A DNA stretch of 35,619 bases from assembly GCA_023426375.1 (NCBI GenBank), contig JAFAAV010000094.1:1-35619 (forward strand). The letters run 5' to 3'. The stretch comes from Actinomycetes bacterium. Its GTDB lineage: Bacteria > Actinomycetota > Actinomycetes > Actinomycetales > Micrococcaceae. Position 1 is the first letter of the stretch. Every line of letters begins with the position of its first letter. The notes below the pieces were generated by a model that saw nothing but the letters and a program-made list of their open reading frames with translations, was not told the origin of the DNA and did not search any database. The translations under genes were made by a program, and so were the position numbers. Below are positions 14,973 to 22,917 of this stretch, piece after piece.

Positions 14973-15647
14973 GTGAGCGAAAAGATCCAACCGAAGATCA
15001 GCGACGCCGACAAGCCAACCAGCACGCCCAAGACGCCGCAGGATGCTTGGCAGCGATTGAAGGATGGCAACGAGCGCTTCATCGCCGGTGAGACCCTGCA
15101 CCCGCACCAGGATGCGCAACGCCGTAAGGAACTGGAGCACAAGCAGAAGCCGTTCGCTGTGATCTTCGGCTGCTCGGACTCGCGCCTGGCTGCGGAAATC
15201 ATTTTCGACCTGGGCTTGGGCGACGCCTTCGTGATCCGCACCGCCGGTCAGGTCATCGACAATGCGGTGTTGGGAACGCTCGAGTACGCCATCGACGTGC
15301 TGGGCACTCCCCTGATCATGGTGCTCGGCCACGACTCCTGCGGCGCCGTGACGGCAACCAAGAACGCCGTCGACTCTGGCGAGCTCCCGCGCGGCTTCCA
15401 GCGCGACCTGGTGGAGCGCATTACGCCGTCGGTACTGGAGTCCAAGCGCAAGGGCCTGAACTCGGTGCACGAAATGGTCGTGGAGCACACCAAGCAGACC
15501 GCCGCCCGCATGTTGGACCAGTCCCGCTCGATCGCGGCGGCAGTGTCCAAGGGCGACGCCGCGGTGATCGGCGTGTTCTACCACCTGGATGCAGGCAAGG
15601 CCGAACTCGTCTATGGCCACGGCCCGTGGTTCCCGGAGCGCGACTGA
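14973..15647 (+). CDS. Beta-class carbonic anhydrase
   Basis: This 224-aa protein is a beta-carbonic anhydrase, a zinc enzyme interconverting CO2 and bicarbonate in the cytoplasm. The zinc ligands are Cys67 in CSDSR, His120 and Cys123 in GHDSCGA; Asp69 and Arg71 form the catalytic dyad. VIRTAGQVID and the YAIDVLGTPLIMVLGH strand are typical, and the length is normal. The GTG at 14973 has GGGAG six bases upstream. The gene lies between DUF4245 and fumC on the same strand as fumC. Its bicarbonate is used by carboxylating enzymes generally, including the PurK step encoded in this window, though a specific link is not implied. Confidence 0.95.
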   Translation: MSEKIQPKISDADKPTSTPKTPQDAWQRLKDGNERFIAGETLHPHQDAQRRKELEHKQKPFAVIFGCSDSRLAAEIIFDLGLGDAFVIRTAGQVIDNAVLGTLEYAIDVLGTPLIMVLGHDSCGAVTATKNAVDSGELPRGFQRDLVERITPSVLESKRKGLNSVHEMVVEHTKQTAARMLDQSRSIAAAVSKGDAAVIGVFYHLDAGKAELVYGHGPWFPERD

Positions 15648-15723
15648 CGGCACTGCTAGATAAGTGAGAGGTCGGTGGCGTGTCACGGCACGCCACCGTC
15701 AGCCCGGCCCCGATCCGAGCGCA

Positions 15724-15729
15724 TAAGCT
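15724..15729 (+). promoter_or_regulatory. -10 box of fumC, leaderless start
   Basis: TAAGCT lies seven bases before the fumC ATG at 15737. The placement implies a leaderless transcript separate from the carbonic anhydrase gene and rules against the in-frame upstream start at 15680. Confidence 0.5.
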
Positions 15730-15736
15730 AGGGGTC

Positions 15737-17143
15737 ATGGCAGAAAATACTGAGTACCGCATCGAGCACGACACCATGGGTGAAGTCCGCGTTCCCAAGA
15801 ACGCCCTGTACCGCGCCCAGACCCAGCGTGCCGTGGAAAACTTCCCGATCTCCGGTTCCACCCTGGAGCGCCAGCACATCAAGGCGCTCGCTCAGGTGAA
15901 GAAGGCCGCAGCCACCGCCAACGAGGAACTGGGTGTCCTGGACGCCCAGCGCGCTCAGGCCATTCGCGACGCCGCCGACGCCGTCGCCTCCGGTGACTAC
16001 GACGAGAACTTCCCCATCGACGTATTCCAGACCGGTTCCGGAACCTCCTCCAACATGAACACCAACGAGGTCCTGGCAACGCTGGCCTCCCGCTCGCTGG
16101 AGTCCGAGGGCGTGGAGGTTCACCCCAACGACCACGTCAACGCCTCGCAGTCCTCCAACGATGTGTTCCCCACCTCCGTGCACGTGGCCGTGACCAACGC
16201 GCTGATCAATGACCTCAAGCCCGCCATGGATGTGCTCGCCACGTCCTTGGAGAAGAAGGCCGAAGAGTTCAAGAACATCGTGAAGTCCGGCCGTACCCAC
16301 TTGATGGACGCCACCCCGGTGACCCTGGGCCAGGAGTTCGGTGGATATGCAGCACAGGTCCGCTACGGCATCGAGCGCATTGACGCCTCGCTGCCCCGCG
16401 TGGCCGAGGTTCCCCTGGGCGGCACCGCCGTGGGCACCGGCATCAACACCCCGGACGGTTTCTCCGCCCGCGTGATCGAGCTGTTGGCAGAGGAAACCGG
16501 CCTGCCCATCACCGAGGCTCGCAACCACTTCGAGGCGCAGGCCAACCGTGACGGTCTGGTCGAGGCTTCCGGGCAGCTGCGCAACATCGCGTACTCCTAC
16601 ATGAAGTTCATGAACGACATCCGCTGGATGGGCTCCGGCCCCAACACCGGTCTGGGCGAGCTGCACATCCCCGACCTGCAGCCGGGTTCGTCCATCATGC
16701 CGGGCAAGGTCAACCCCGTGATCTGCGAGGCCGCCATCCAGGTCTCCGCCCAGGTCATCGGCAACGACACCACCGTGGCGCTGTCCTCCACCAACGGTGC
16801 GTTCGAGCTCAACGTGGGCATTCCCGTGATGGCCGCCAACCTGCTCGAGTCCATCCGCCTGCTTGCCAACATCTCCCGCGTTGCCGCGGAGAAGATGATT
16901 GACGGCTTGGTTGCCAACGAGGAACGCTGCACCTTCCTGGCAGAAGCTTCCCCGTCCATCGTGACCCCGCTCAACAAGGCCATCGGCTACGAGGCCGCGG
17001 CCAAGATCGCCAAGCACGCCGTGGCGAACAAAGTCACGGTTCGCGAGGCCACCATCGAGCTCGGCTACGTGGACGGTGACAAGCTCACCGAAGAGCAGCT
17101 GGACAAGGCTCTGGACGTGACCACCATGACCGGTAACTACTGA
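15737..17143 (+). CDS. fumC: Class II fumarate hydratase
   Basis: This 468-aa protein is the iron-independent, tetrameric class II fumarase that converts fumarate to L-malate in the TCA cycle. Family signatures are TGSGTSSNMNTNEV near residues 96-109, SSNDVFPT, GRTHLMDATPVTLGQEFGG and the superfamily loop GSSIMPGKVNP from residue 317. All are intact and the length is standard. The ATG at 15737 follows a -10 box by seven bases. A strong hairpin terminator lies 43 bases after the stop. Together with glpX and DUF4245 it reproduces the mycobacterial fum-glpX-Rv1100 cluster, here with two genes inserted. Confidence 0.97.
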   Translation: MAENTEYRIEHDTMGEVRVPKNALYRAQTQRAVENFPISGSTLERQHIKALAQVKKAAATANEELGVLDAQRAQAIRDAADAVASGDYDENFPIDVFQTGSGTSSNMNTNEVLATLASRSLESEGVEVHPNDHVNASQSSNDVFPTSVHVAVTNALINDLKPAMDVLATSLEKKAEEFKNIVKSGRTHLMDATPVTLGQEFGGYAAQVRYGIERIDASLPRVAEVPLGGTAVGTGINTPDGFSARVIELLAEETGLPITEARNHFEAQANRDGLVEASGQLRNIAYSYMKFMNDIRWMGSGPNTGLGELHIPDLQPGSSIMPGKVNPVICEAAIQVSAQVIGNDTTVALSSTNGAFELNVGIPVMAANLLESIRLLANISRVAAEKMIDGLVANEERCTFLAEASPSIVTPLNKAIGYEAAAKIAKHAVANKVTVREATIELGYVDGDKLTEEQLDKALDVTTMTGNY

Positions 17144-17186
17144 GCCAGCCACTGATCGGTCCTAGCGATCGGTCACCGGTTCTCGG

Positions 17187-17233
17187 TTAAAAGCTTTGGC
17201 CCCGCACGGATCGTGCGGGGCCAAAGCTTTTAA
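17187..17233. terminator. Strong bidirectional terminator between fumC and the HTH-like gene
   Basis: Arms at 17187-17208 and 17212-17233 are perfectly complementary over 22 bp around the loop GAT. The GC core (GGCCCCGCACG) is flanked by AAAAGCTTT / AAAGCTTTT, so a T run lies in the outer stem on either strand. It serves fumC on the plus strand and the small gene ending at 17242 on the minus strand. Confidence 0.9.
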
Positions 17234-17241
17234 GGGATAGG

Positions 17242-17499
17242 TCAGGCTTTCCAGCGGGACCAGGCCGCTTGCCGGGAGGTCCCGGCCGCACCGGCCACGG
17301 CCGTCCACGACGACGCCGCCGCAACGTTGCGTGCGCTGATCCCGAGGGATTCGCCCACGGTTCCGCTCAGTCGCAACAGAGCTTGGAACGCTTCCGGGTC
17401 ACCGCTGGCGGCGAGCTGGCGCACGACCTCCATGGCCGCGCTTTCCAACTGGGCCACGGGAGTCGGTCCGTCACTGGGTTCAGGAATTTCGGTACTCAC
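17242..17499 (-). CDS. 85-aa conserved actinobacterial HTH-like protein
   Basis: This 85-aa product resembles small actinobacterial proteins ending in a helix-turn-helix-like motif; I know no name for it. Residues 15-50 are predicted helical (VAQLESAAMEVVRQLAASGDPEAFQALLRL). The C-terminal SSWTAVAGAAGTSRQAAWSRW has the pattern of a recognition helix that ends with the RQAAW-x-RW signature. GTG at 17499 begins 22 bases after the stop of the C45 hydrolase gene; GGGATGATGG upstream is a weak ribosome binding site. The tight spacing suggests cotranscription with the hydrolase, and it may be a regulator or DNA-binding partner. DNA binding is inference. Confidence 0.65.
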   Translation of the reverse strand: MSTEIPEPSDGPTPVAQLESAAMEVVRQLAASGDPEAFQALLRLSGTVGESLGISARNVAAASSWTAVAGAAGTSRQAAWSRWKA

Positions 17500-17521
17500 G
17501 TGACCATCATCCCACCGAGAC

Positions 17522-18772
17522 TCAGCGGCCCACCAGCACGACGTCCAAGGTGTCGTCCGCGTCCTCGAAACCACGCTTCCAGGACACACCCGGCCAGCGG
17601 TACTCGACGTGTCCCTCGTCCGGGCGGTAGTGGGCGGTGAACAGCGTGCCGAAACCGCCGGAGAAGTTGTCCTGGTACAGCGGATCGGTCAAGAACTGAT
17701 CACGCATCTCATCCGCGGTGATCTCGGTTTCCACAGTGCGGTCCAGGTACTCGAGACGTTCCTTGGAAAAGAACTGCGCTGCCTTTGCCGGGTACTCGGG
17801 CTCCTTGCCGCGGTGGTTGGTCGCGGTGCAGGCGTCGAAGAACTCGGCCTGCTGGCCGGGAGCCACGAACGCGGTGAACTTATCGCCGGAGGTGTCCACC
17901 ACGGTGATGTTGTAAGACATGGACACCGGCAGATCCCGCAGCAGGTCGCGTGCCTGTTCGGCGGTTTCGGCCACTTCCAACAGGTAGCGGATCACGATCG
18001 GGATCGCGAAGCCCGGGCCCGATCCGGGGCGGCCGCCGAACGTCAGGGACACGGCCAGGCCGGCGTCGTTCATGCCGTCCAGCAGACCCCACAGGCAGTC
18101 ACCGGTGCCGATGACCTTGCGCCCGGTGAACTCGCTCGAGTACACCGTGGCCTCCCACAGGCTCGGGACGTAGTCGTAGTTGCGGGTCAGCGAGGTCTCC
18201 TCACCGGTGAGCGCGGCCTGCGAGCACGCCGGCGCGAATGCGGGGAAGTTCCACATGGTCAGGAAACGCGCCGCGACGTCGTCGTTGCCGGTCAGCTCCA
18301 CGAGCTTGCGCCACGTGGGCATCAACTCGGGCATGTGCTTCTCGAGCATGCCGCGGGCCTCGTCCAATTCGGGACGCGCGTCCGGGCCGGACTGGTAGAA
18401 GGCGCGGTAGGCGGGCCAGGTCGCGTCGAACAGCGCCTTCCAGCGCGGGCCCGGCTGGGGCTCGCGGATACCGAACACGGTCACGGGGAATTCGCGCTGC
18501 GCGGTCCACGACGACGCCGCCGCGCCGTAGCTCTCGCCGCCGGTCTCGGTTTCGGGGGCCTGGGTTTCGGTCGCGGTGGCGGTGCCACGAGTGGGGCGAG
18601 TGGTTCCACCGGCGAAGTTGATGGTGGGTGCGGTGCGGTAGAAATCAACCCAGTTGATCCGGGGGGAAGCTGTCTCCGCCCAATTGACAGCAGTCCAGTC
18701 GATGGCTGCCCAGTCGATGTCGGTCCAGTGTGCTTGGGCGCGAGGTGCGTTGGTTTTCTGTTCGCAAGTCAT
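17522..18772 (-). CDS. C45-family N-terminal-nucleophile acyltransferase/hydrolase
   Basis: This 416-aa protein matches the C45 group (isopenicillin-N/6-APA acyltransferase-like Ntn hydrolases), which mature by self-cleavage before a catalytic Cys and act on amide bonds. The best nucleophile is Cys183 in PACSQAAL, followed by the family's RNYDYVPSLWE at 197-207. GLLDGMNDAGLAVSLTFGG and VVDTSGDKF also match, and the late TNHRGKEPEY is the usual C-terminal Asn-containing motif. The first 50 residues hold tandem pentads of the type WTDID-WAAID-WTAVN-WAE, then a Thr-rich linker to about residue 90; this part is not typical of the family. No signal peptide is seen, so it should act in the cytoplasm. 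The ATG at 18772 lacks a ribosome binding site, and a later start is possible. Its substrate is unknown. Confidence 0.78.
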   Translation of the reverse strand: MTCEQKTNAPRAQAHWTDIDWAAIDWTAVNWAETASPRINWVDFYRTAPTINFAGGTTRPTRGTATATETQAPETETGGESYGAAASSWTAQREFPVTVFGIREPQPGPRWKALFDATWPAYRAFYQSGPDARPELDEARGMLEKHMPELMPTWRKLVELTGNDDVAARFLTMWNFPAFAPACSQAALTGEETSLTRNYDYVPSLWEATVYSSEFTGRKVIGTGDCLWGLLDGMNDAGLAVSLTFGGRPGSGPGFAIPIVIRYLLEVAETAEQARDLLRDLPVSMSYNITVVDTSGDKFTAFVAPGQQAEFFDACTATNHRGKEPEYPAKAAQFFSKERLEYLDRTVETEITADEMRDQFLTDPLYQDNFSGGFGTLFTAHYRPDEGHVEYRWPGVSWKRGFEDADDTLDVVLVGR

Positions 18773-18823
18773 GTGTCAAGGAAACATTGACACGAGGGGG
18801 TCTGTCAAGTTTTTCTTGACAGA
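18773..18823. promoter_or_regulatory. Paired inverted-repeat operators between the C45 gene and poxB
   Basis: Two inverted repeats share the half-site TGTCAA. The first, GTGTCAA-N7-TTGACAC, spans 18773-18793, touching the C45 start. The second, TCTGTCAAG-TTTTT-CTTGACAGA, spans 18801-18823 and is perfect over 9 bp. The TTGACA in the second, on the minus strand, is a consensus -35 box for the C45 gene, so a bound dimer would block it. The second repeat is also a stable hairpin, but its position before both genes argues for an operator. The cognate regulator is unknown; the adjacent 85-aa HTH-like protein is one candidate. Confidence 0.6.
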
Positions 18824-18965
18824 CTTTTCGAGTGATTCACGCCACAGTCGCGGGTCCCGCTCCTCACAAACTTCTCCCCCGGGCCTATCCACGGGCCTAG
18901 GCTGGATCGACAGCATCCTTGTGAACTGGCCGACCTCGGCCACACATCATCGGCAGGAGCGATAC

Positions 18966-20708
18966 GTGAAACTCGCAGAACAGATCATTCAGCAACTCAT
19001 GGACGCGGGCGTCCAGCGGATTTACGGCGTGGTGGGCGACAGTCTCAACCCCATCGTGGACGCAGTACGGCGCACCGGCGGCTCCGCAAAGGGTGGCATC
19101 GACTGGGTTCATGTGCGCCACGAGGAAGCTGCGGCATTCGCCGCGAGCGCCGAGGCTCAGCTCACGGGCCAGCTGGCGGTGTGCGCCGGTTCATGCGGTC
19201 CCGGAAACCTGCACCTGATCAACGGCCTGTACGACGCCAATCGCTCGGGAGCCCCGGTGTTGGCCATCGCTTCCCACATTCCGTCGCAGTACATCGGCTC
19301 GTCCTACTTCCAGGAGACCCACCCGGACCGGTTGTTCAACGAGTGCTCGGTGTATTCGGAGCTGATCAGCACGCCCAAGCAGTCCCCGGCCGTGGTCAGC
19401 TCGGCCATCCAGCACGCTATGACGGTCCCCGGCGTGGCCGTGGTGACCCTGCCGGGTGACCTCGCAGAATCCGAGACCCAGGCCGAGGCGCGGCCGTTCT
19501 GCGTGCCGGAACCGGGCGCCGTCGTCCCCTCGGACGCAACTATCGAGCGCATGGCGACCGCCCTGAACAACGCGAAGGACGTCGCGATCTTCGCGGGCAT
19601 CGGCGTGGCCGGCGCTCACGACGAGGTGATCGCACTGGCCGACACCTTGGGTGCCCCCATCGGGCACTCACTGCGCGGTAAGGACCAGATCCAGTACGAC
19701 AACCCGTTCGACGTGGGCATGACCGGGCTGCTCGGCTACGGCGCCGCGGCCGAGGGACTCAAGGGCGCCGACGTGATGATCATGCTGGGCACGGATTTCC
19801 CGTACGACCAGTTCCTGCCGGACGTCACCACCATCCAGGTGGACACGGACGCGTCCGTGATCGGGCGCCGCACCGGAGTGGACATCCCCGTCCATGGTGA
19901 CGTGAAGTCCACCATTCTCAAGCTGTTGCCGGAACTGAAGCGGAAGAAGAACCGTTCGTTCCTCAAAAAGACCCTGGCCAAGCACGACAAGCTCATGAAC
20001 AAGGCCGTGGGCGCGTACACGCGCAAGGTCGAGAAGATGACGCCGATTCACCCGGAGTACGCGGCATCGATCCTGGATCAGGTGGCCTCCGACAGCGCGA
20101 TCTTCACCGCGGACACCGGCATGTGCAACGTGTGGACAGCCCGCTATATCAACCCGCTGGGCACGCGGCGCATCATTGGCTCCTACTTGCACGGCTCCAT
20201 GGCCAATGCACTCCCCCAGGCCATGGGCGCGCAGATGGCCTATCCGGGTCGCCAGGTTATTTCGGTCTCCGGTGACGGTGGCCTGTCCATGCTCATGGGC
20301 GAGCTTCTCACGCTCGCCGCCTACAACCTGCCCGTGACCGTGGTCGTGTTCAACAACTCGTCGCTGGGCATGGTCAAGCTGGAGATGCTCGTGGACGGCA
20401 TGCCCGACTTCGGCGTGGACGTACCGCAGACCAATTACGCGGCCATCGCGCAAGCCGCCGGCCTGCAGGGCATCCGCGTAGAGCAACCGAGGGACCTGGA
20501 GGGTGCCTTCACCAAGGCGCTCGCGCACCAGGGGCCGTCGCTCGTGGAGATCATCACGGACCCCAATGCCCTGTCGATCCCGCCGCACATCGAGAGCGCT
20601 CAGGTCTTCGGGTTCGCCACCGCCATGTCCAAGATGGTCTTCAACGGGGGCGCGGGTGAGGCCGTGTCCATGGCCCGCTCCAACTTGCGCAACATCCCGC
20701 GCGGCTGA
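18966..20708 (+). CDS. poxB: Pyruvate dehydrogenase (quinone) / pyruvate oxidase
   Basis: This 580-aa ThDP enzyme matches PoxB/Pqo, which oxidises pyruvate to acetate and CO2 and passes electrons through FAD to membrane quinone. The N-terminal PYR domain has VRHEEAAAFAASAEAQLTG with the catalytic Glu. The middle FAD domain covers about residues 190-330. The C-terminal domain has the ThDP-Mg motif SGDGGLSMLMGELLTLAAYNLPVTVVVFNN starting near residue 435. The length is close to E. coli PoxB (572). The GTG at 18966 has AGGAGCG six bases upstream; a possible -10 (TAGGCT, 18898-18903) would give a leader of about 55 bases. It is divergent from the C45 gene and followed by a SorC-type regulator across a nested palindrome. 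An H2O2-forming pyruvate oxidase is the alternative, less likely in this lineage. Confidence 0.92.
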   Translation: MKLAEQIIQQLMDAGVQRIYGVVGDSLNPIVDAVRRTGGSAKGGIDWVHVRHEEAAAFAASAEAQLTGQLAVCAGSCGPGNLHLINGLYDANRSGAPVLAIASHIPSQYIGSSYFQETHPDRLFNECSVYSELISTPKQSPAVVSSAIQHAMTVPGVAVVTLPGDLAESETQAEARPFCVPEPGAVVPSDATIERMATALNNAKDVAIFAGIGVAGAHDEVIALADTLGAPIGHSLRGKDQIQYDNPFDVGMTGLLGYGAAAEGLKGADVMIMLGTDFPYDQFLPDVTTIQVDTDASVIGRRTGVDIPVHGDVKSTILKLLPELKRKKNRSFLKKTLAKHDKLMNKAVGAYTRKVEKMTPIHPEYAASILDQVASDSAIFTADTGMCNVWTARYINPLGTRRIIGSYLHGSMANALPQAMGAQMAYPGRQVISVSGDGGLSMLMGELLTLAAYNLPVTVVVFNNSSLGMVKLEMLVDGMPDFGVDVPQTNYAAIAQAAGLQGIRVEQPRDLEGAFTKALAHQGPSLVEIITDPNALSIPPHIESAQVFGFATAMSKMVFNGGAGEAVSMARSNLRNIPRG

Positions 20709-20733
20709 TTGGCAGGGTCTTCCAAGGTTGGCA

Positions 20734-20795
20734 CCGGCGTCACGAACACTTTGATGGCTAGTGAATTCCAGCGATCAAAGATGACGTGACGCCGG
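20734..20795. promoter_or_regulatory. Nested palindrome between poxB and the SorC-type regulator
   Basis: Outer perfect arms CCGGCGTCACG / CGTGACGCCGG lie at 20734-20744 and 20785-20795. Inner arms CTTTGAT / ATCAAAG lie at 20749-20755 and 20774-20780, with CCA opposing TGG inside them. A -10-like TATAGA follows at 20799-20804, upstream of the regulator. The element could be the poxB terminator (no T tract) or the autoregulatory operator of the SorC protein, whose family binds long palindromes near its own promoter. I favour the operator. Confidence 0.5.
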
Positions 20796-20843
20796 CCATA
20801 TAGAGTCAGATGATCAGGAGTCGACCTCTCAGATGGGTGAGAA

Positions 20844-21806
20844 ATGCCAGCGAACAGCCCTTGGCCACCCAGTGCATCTGTGGAGCGTCAGAAGCTACTG
20901 GCACGGCTGGCCCATTCTTATTACCTCGACGGCGAGTCGAAAATAGCCATTGGGAAGCAAACGAACCTGTCTCGTTTCCAAGTGGCAGCGCTGCTTCAAG
21001 AGGCCCTGGACTGCGGCATCGTGCGCATTGACATCGCGATACCGGTGGACGGTCAGGACTCGCAGTTGGCTGGTTCCCTGGGCATCGAAAGGATCATCAC
21101 AGTCGGTTCCGGATCCTGGAATGCAGATCCCCGCGACTCAGCACGAGAGACCGCACGCGTGATCATGGACGAGACCCACCCGGGAGACGTGCTCGGTATA
21201 TCGTGGTCGCGCGTCCTGCGAACGGTGGCCCAGGAACTACCGCCCTTGCCCCATAACCAGGTGATTCAATTAGCGGGAGCGCTCAGTGACGACGAGGACT
21301 ACGCACCCCGGCTTCTGGCGGAAATAACCTGCCAGTCCGCTTGGCCACTATGGGCACCGCTCGTAGTGGAGAATGCTCAAACCCTCATGAAAAGCCCCGA
21401 GATTGCACAGACACTTGCTCGTGCGGACTCATTGGATGTTGCAGTGATTTCCATCGATGCCTGGAATCCTGAGCTGTCCCCAGTCTGGAAGCGAGTACCT
21501 CGGGATATCGCTGAGGTGGCCAGAAAGTTGGGCGCCGTGGCAGAAATCTCTGGCCATCTGCTCGCCGCGGATGGCACATTGATCGATTCCCCGGTCGAAT
21601 CCATGATCGTAGCTGCGTCCCTCCACCAGATTAAGAACGCGCGCACCACAGTGGCCATCGCCTTCGATGCCGTTCGTGCCCAGGCGGTGCAGGCTGCTGC
21701 CCGTGCCGGATTGATAGATGTGTTGGTATGCGACGAATCACTCCGTCGTGAACTGGCTGCTGCCCCGGGGAAGCTCGAACCGGCAGCTTCAGCCACCGAC
21801 CCTTAA
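20844..21806 (+). CDS. SorC/DeoR-type sugar-binding transcriptional regulator
   Basis: This 320-aa protein matches the SorC family of regulators that sense phosphorylated sugars. Residues 10-60 form the HTH (RQKLLARLAHSYYLDGESKIAIGKQTNLSRFQVAALLQEALDCGIVRI). The remainder is the sugar-binding/oligomerisation domain, with GISWSRVLRTVAQEL, VIQLAGAL near 145 and IDSPVESMIVAASLHQIKNA near the end. The length is typical. The ATG at 20844 has only GGTGAG close by, so a start at the GTG encoding the Val of VERQKLL is possible. It lies alone on the plus strand after poxB and converges with the Nudix gene. No sugar pathway is adjacent, so poxB, itself or a distant regulon may be the target. Confidence 0.88.
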   Translation: MPANSPWPPSASVERQKLLARLAHSYYLDGESKIAIGKQTNLSRFQVAALLQEALDCGIVRIDIAIPVDGQDSQLAGSLGIERIITVGSGSWNADPRDSARETARVIMDETHPGDVLGISWSRVLRTVAQELPPLPHNQVIQLAGALSDDEDYAPRLLAEITCQSAWPLWAPLVVENAQTLMKSPEIAQTLARADSLDVAVISIDAWNPELSPVWKRVPRDIAEVARKLGAVAEISGHLLAADGTLIDSPVESMIVAASLHQIKNARTTVAIAFDAVRAQAVQAAARAGLIDVLVCDESLRRELAAAPGKLEPAASATDP

Positions 21807-21844
21807 CGTCAGTCAAACCCGAGACCGGAGTGAGATAGCGGCTT

Positions 21845-22312
21845 TCAGCGCACGAAGCCGGTGGTCCCCGAGAATTCCTGTGCCGCCCGCAGCCGTTCCA
21901 ACTGATGTTCGGGAATGGGCGGCAGATCGTCCAGGTCGTACCAACCGACGATCAAGGATTCGTCGTCCGCGACCCGCGCTTCGCCACTCACGTAACGGCA
22001 AAGGAAGGTGTGGTCCAGGAACTGGCACATGTCCCCGTTAGGGAACCGCACGACGTCGTAGGCCTTGACGCTCACGAGCGCTTCGACGTCGACCTTCACC
22101 CCGGTTTCTTCGAGGCATTCGCGCCGGGCGGCAACGCCCGGGTCCTCCCCCGGTTCGACGATGCCCGTGATCAGACCCCAGTTACCGTTGTCCGATCGCT
22201 GACCGAGCAGCACCTTGCCCTCGTGGATGACCACGGCGGTGCAACCGGGCAGCCACAACAGATCGTGACCGATCTTCTTGCGCAATTCCACGATGAATTC
22301 GGGTGTGGCCAC
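21845..22312 (-). CDS. Nudix hydrolase
   Basis: This 155-aa protein carries a complete Nudix box from Gly50 (GX5EX7REUXEEXGU with E56, R64, E65, E68, E69, G71) and so hydrolyses a nucleoside-diphosphate-linked compound with Mg2+. The N-terminal WLPGCTAVVIHEGKVLLGQRSDNGNWGLITG strand pattern is typical of ADP-ribose or NADH-type Nudix enzymes, but the substrate cannot be set. GTG at 22312 has AGGAGG eight bases upstream. It follows the A24 peptidase gene on the same strand by 58 bases and converges with the SorC gene. Confidence 0.92.
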   Translation of the reverse strand: MATPEFIVELRKKIGHDLLWLPGCTAVVIHEGKVLLGQRSDNGNWGLITGIVEPGEDPGVAARRECLEETGVKVDVEALVSVKAYDVVRFPNGDMCQFLDHTFLCRYVSGEARVADDESLIVGWYDLDDLPPIPEHQLERLRAAQEFSGTTGFVR

Positions 22313-22370
22313 GGGACAGTCCTCCTGCTGGTTGGGTCGGCATGCTCAGGTTCTTGTCTACCGGAGCTGC

Positions 22371-22910
22371 CTACACGAAGGCCAAAACTCCCAGGCTGCC
22401 GACCAGCATGAAGGGGCCGAAAGCGACACGCGAGGTCATGTCGATCTTCTGCATGGCCAGAAGCACCGCTGAGAAAAGCCCCGCCAGCACGAAGGTCACG
22501 GCTATGGCCATGAAAGTGTGGCCCACGGACGCGAATCCCGTGGCGATTCCCAGCACTCCAGCAAGCCGGACATCCCCCAGTCCCATGCCTGCCGGGTAGA
22601 CGAGGCGCAGCAGAACGAAGAGACCACCCATGATCATGAGGCCCCACAGCATCCACCACCAACGAACTGGCTCACCAGCGAGAATCGCAGAGACCCCCAA
22701 TAGTGCAGTGACGGCGGGATAGAGCGGCCAGACCACTTTGCGTGGCAGTCGGTGGTACCGGATGTCGGTCGCTGCTAACCACACTCCGGTGCACGCAAGA
22801 ACCAGGACACCCAGGGCACAAGTCGCGGCAGCCAGCCACCCGGAAGCGCTGGCCGCTTGAAGCTGTTCCCCCACGAATACCCCGACACTCGCCGTCATTG
22901 GCTGCATCAT
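22371..22910 (-). CDS. A24-family prepilin peptidase, short form
   Basis: This 179-aa membrane protein matches the aspartic A24 peptidases that process prepilin-like signal peptides at the inner face of the membrane. The first catalytic Asp is in ATDIRYHRLPRK and the second in the GLGDVRLAG (GxGD) motif; about six hydrophobic segments surround them. The N-terminal methyltransferase domain of larger PilD enzymes is absent, as in TadV-like short forms. ATG at 22910 was chosen because TAGGAT lies seven bases upstream (leaderless); a longer in-frame start at 22943 crosses that promoter. No pilin or secretion ATPase genes are nearby, so its substrates lie elsewhere. Confidence 0.87.
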   Translation of the reverse strand: MMQPMTASVGVFVGEQLQAASASGWLAAATCALGVLVLACTGVWLAATDIRYHRLPRKVVWPLYPAVTALLGVSAILAGEPVRWWWMLWGLMIMGGLFVLLRLVYPAGMGLGDVRLAGVLGIATGFASVGHTFMAIAVTFVLAGLFSAVLLAMQKIDMTSRVAFGPFMLVGSLGVLAFV

Positions 22911-22917
22911 GATCTCC

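Noticed and set aside
15728..17152. 474-codon minus-strand frame opposite fumC
   Set aside because: Gly/His/Val-rich translation typical of the antisense of GC-rich coding DNA. fumC motifs are on the plus strand.
17154..17174. Direct repeat GATCGGTC twice after fumC
   Set aside because: Eight-base repeat without symmetry or promoter context; the adjacent terminator explains the region.
17609..18790. 393-codon plus-strand frame opposite the C45 gene
   Set aside because: Arg/Gly/Ala-rich shadow with no domain; it also covers the operator region.
18801..18823. Hairpin TCTGTCAAG-TTTTT-CTTGACAGA as a terminator
   Set aside because: It lies between two divergent starts, has T only in the loop, and contains a -35 hexamer; operator is the better reading.
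18881..18899. Direct repeat GGGCCTA twice, 12 bases apart, in the poxB promoter region
   Set aside because: Too short to distinguish from chance in GC-rich DNA.
20810..21031. 73-codon ORF beginning just after TATAGA upstream of the SorC gene
   Set aside because: It overlaps the SorC HTH coding region in another frame for most of its length, so it is probably a shadow although its start looks leaderless.
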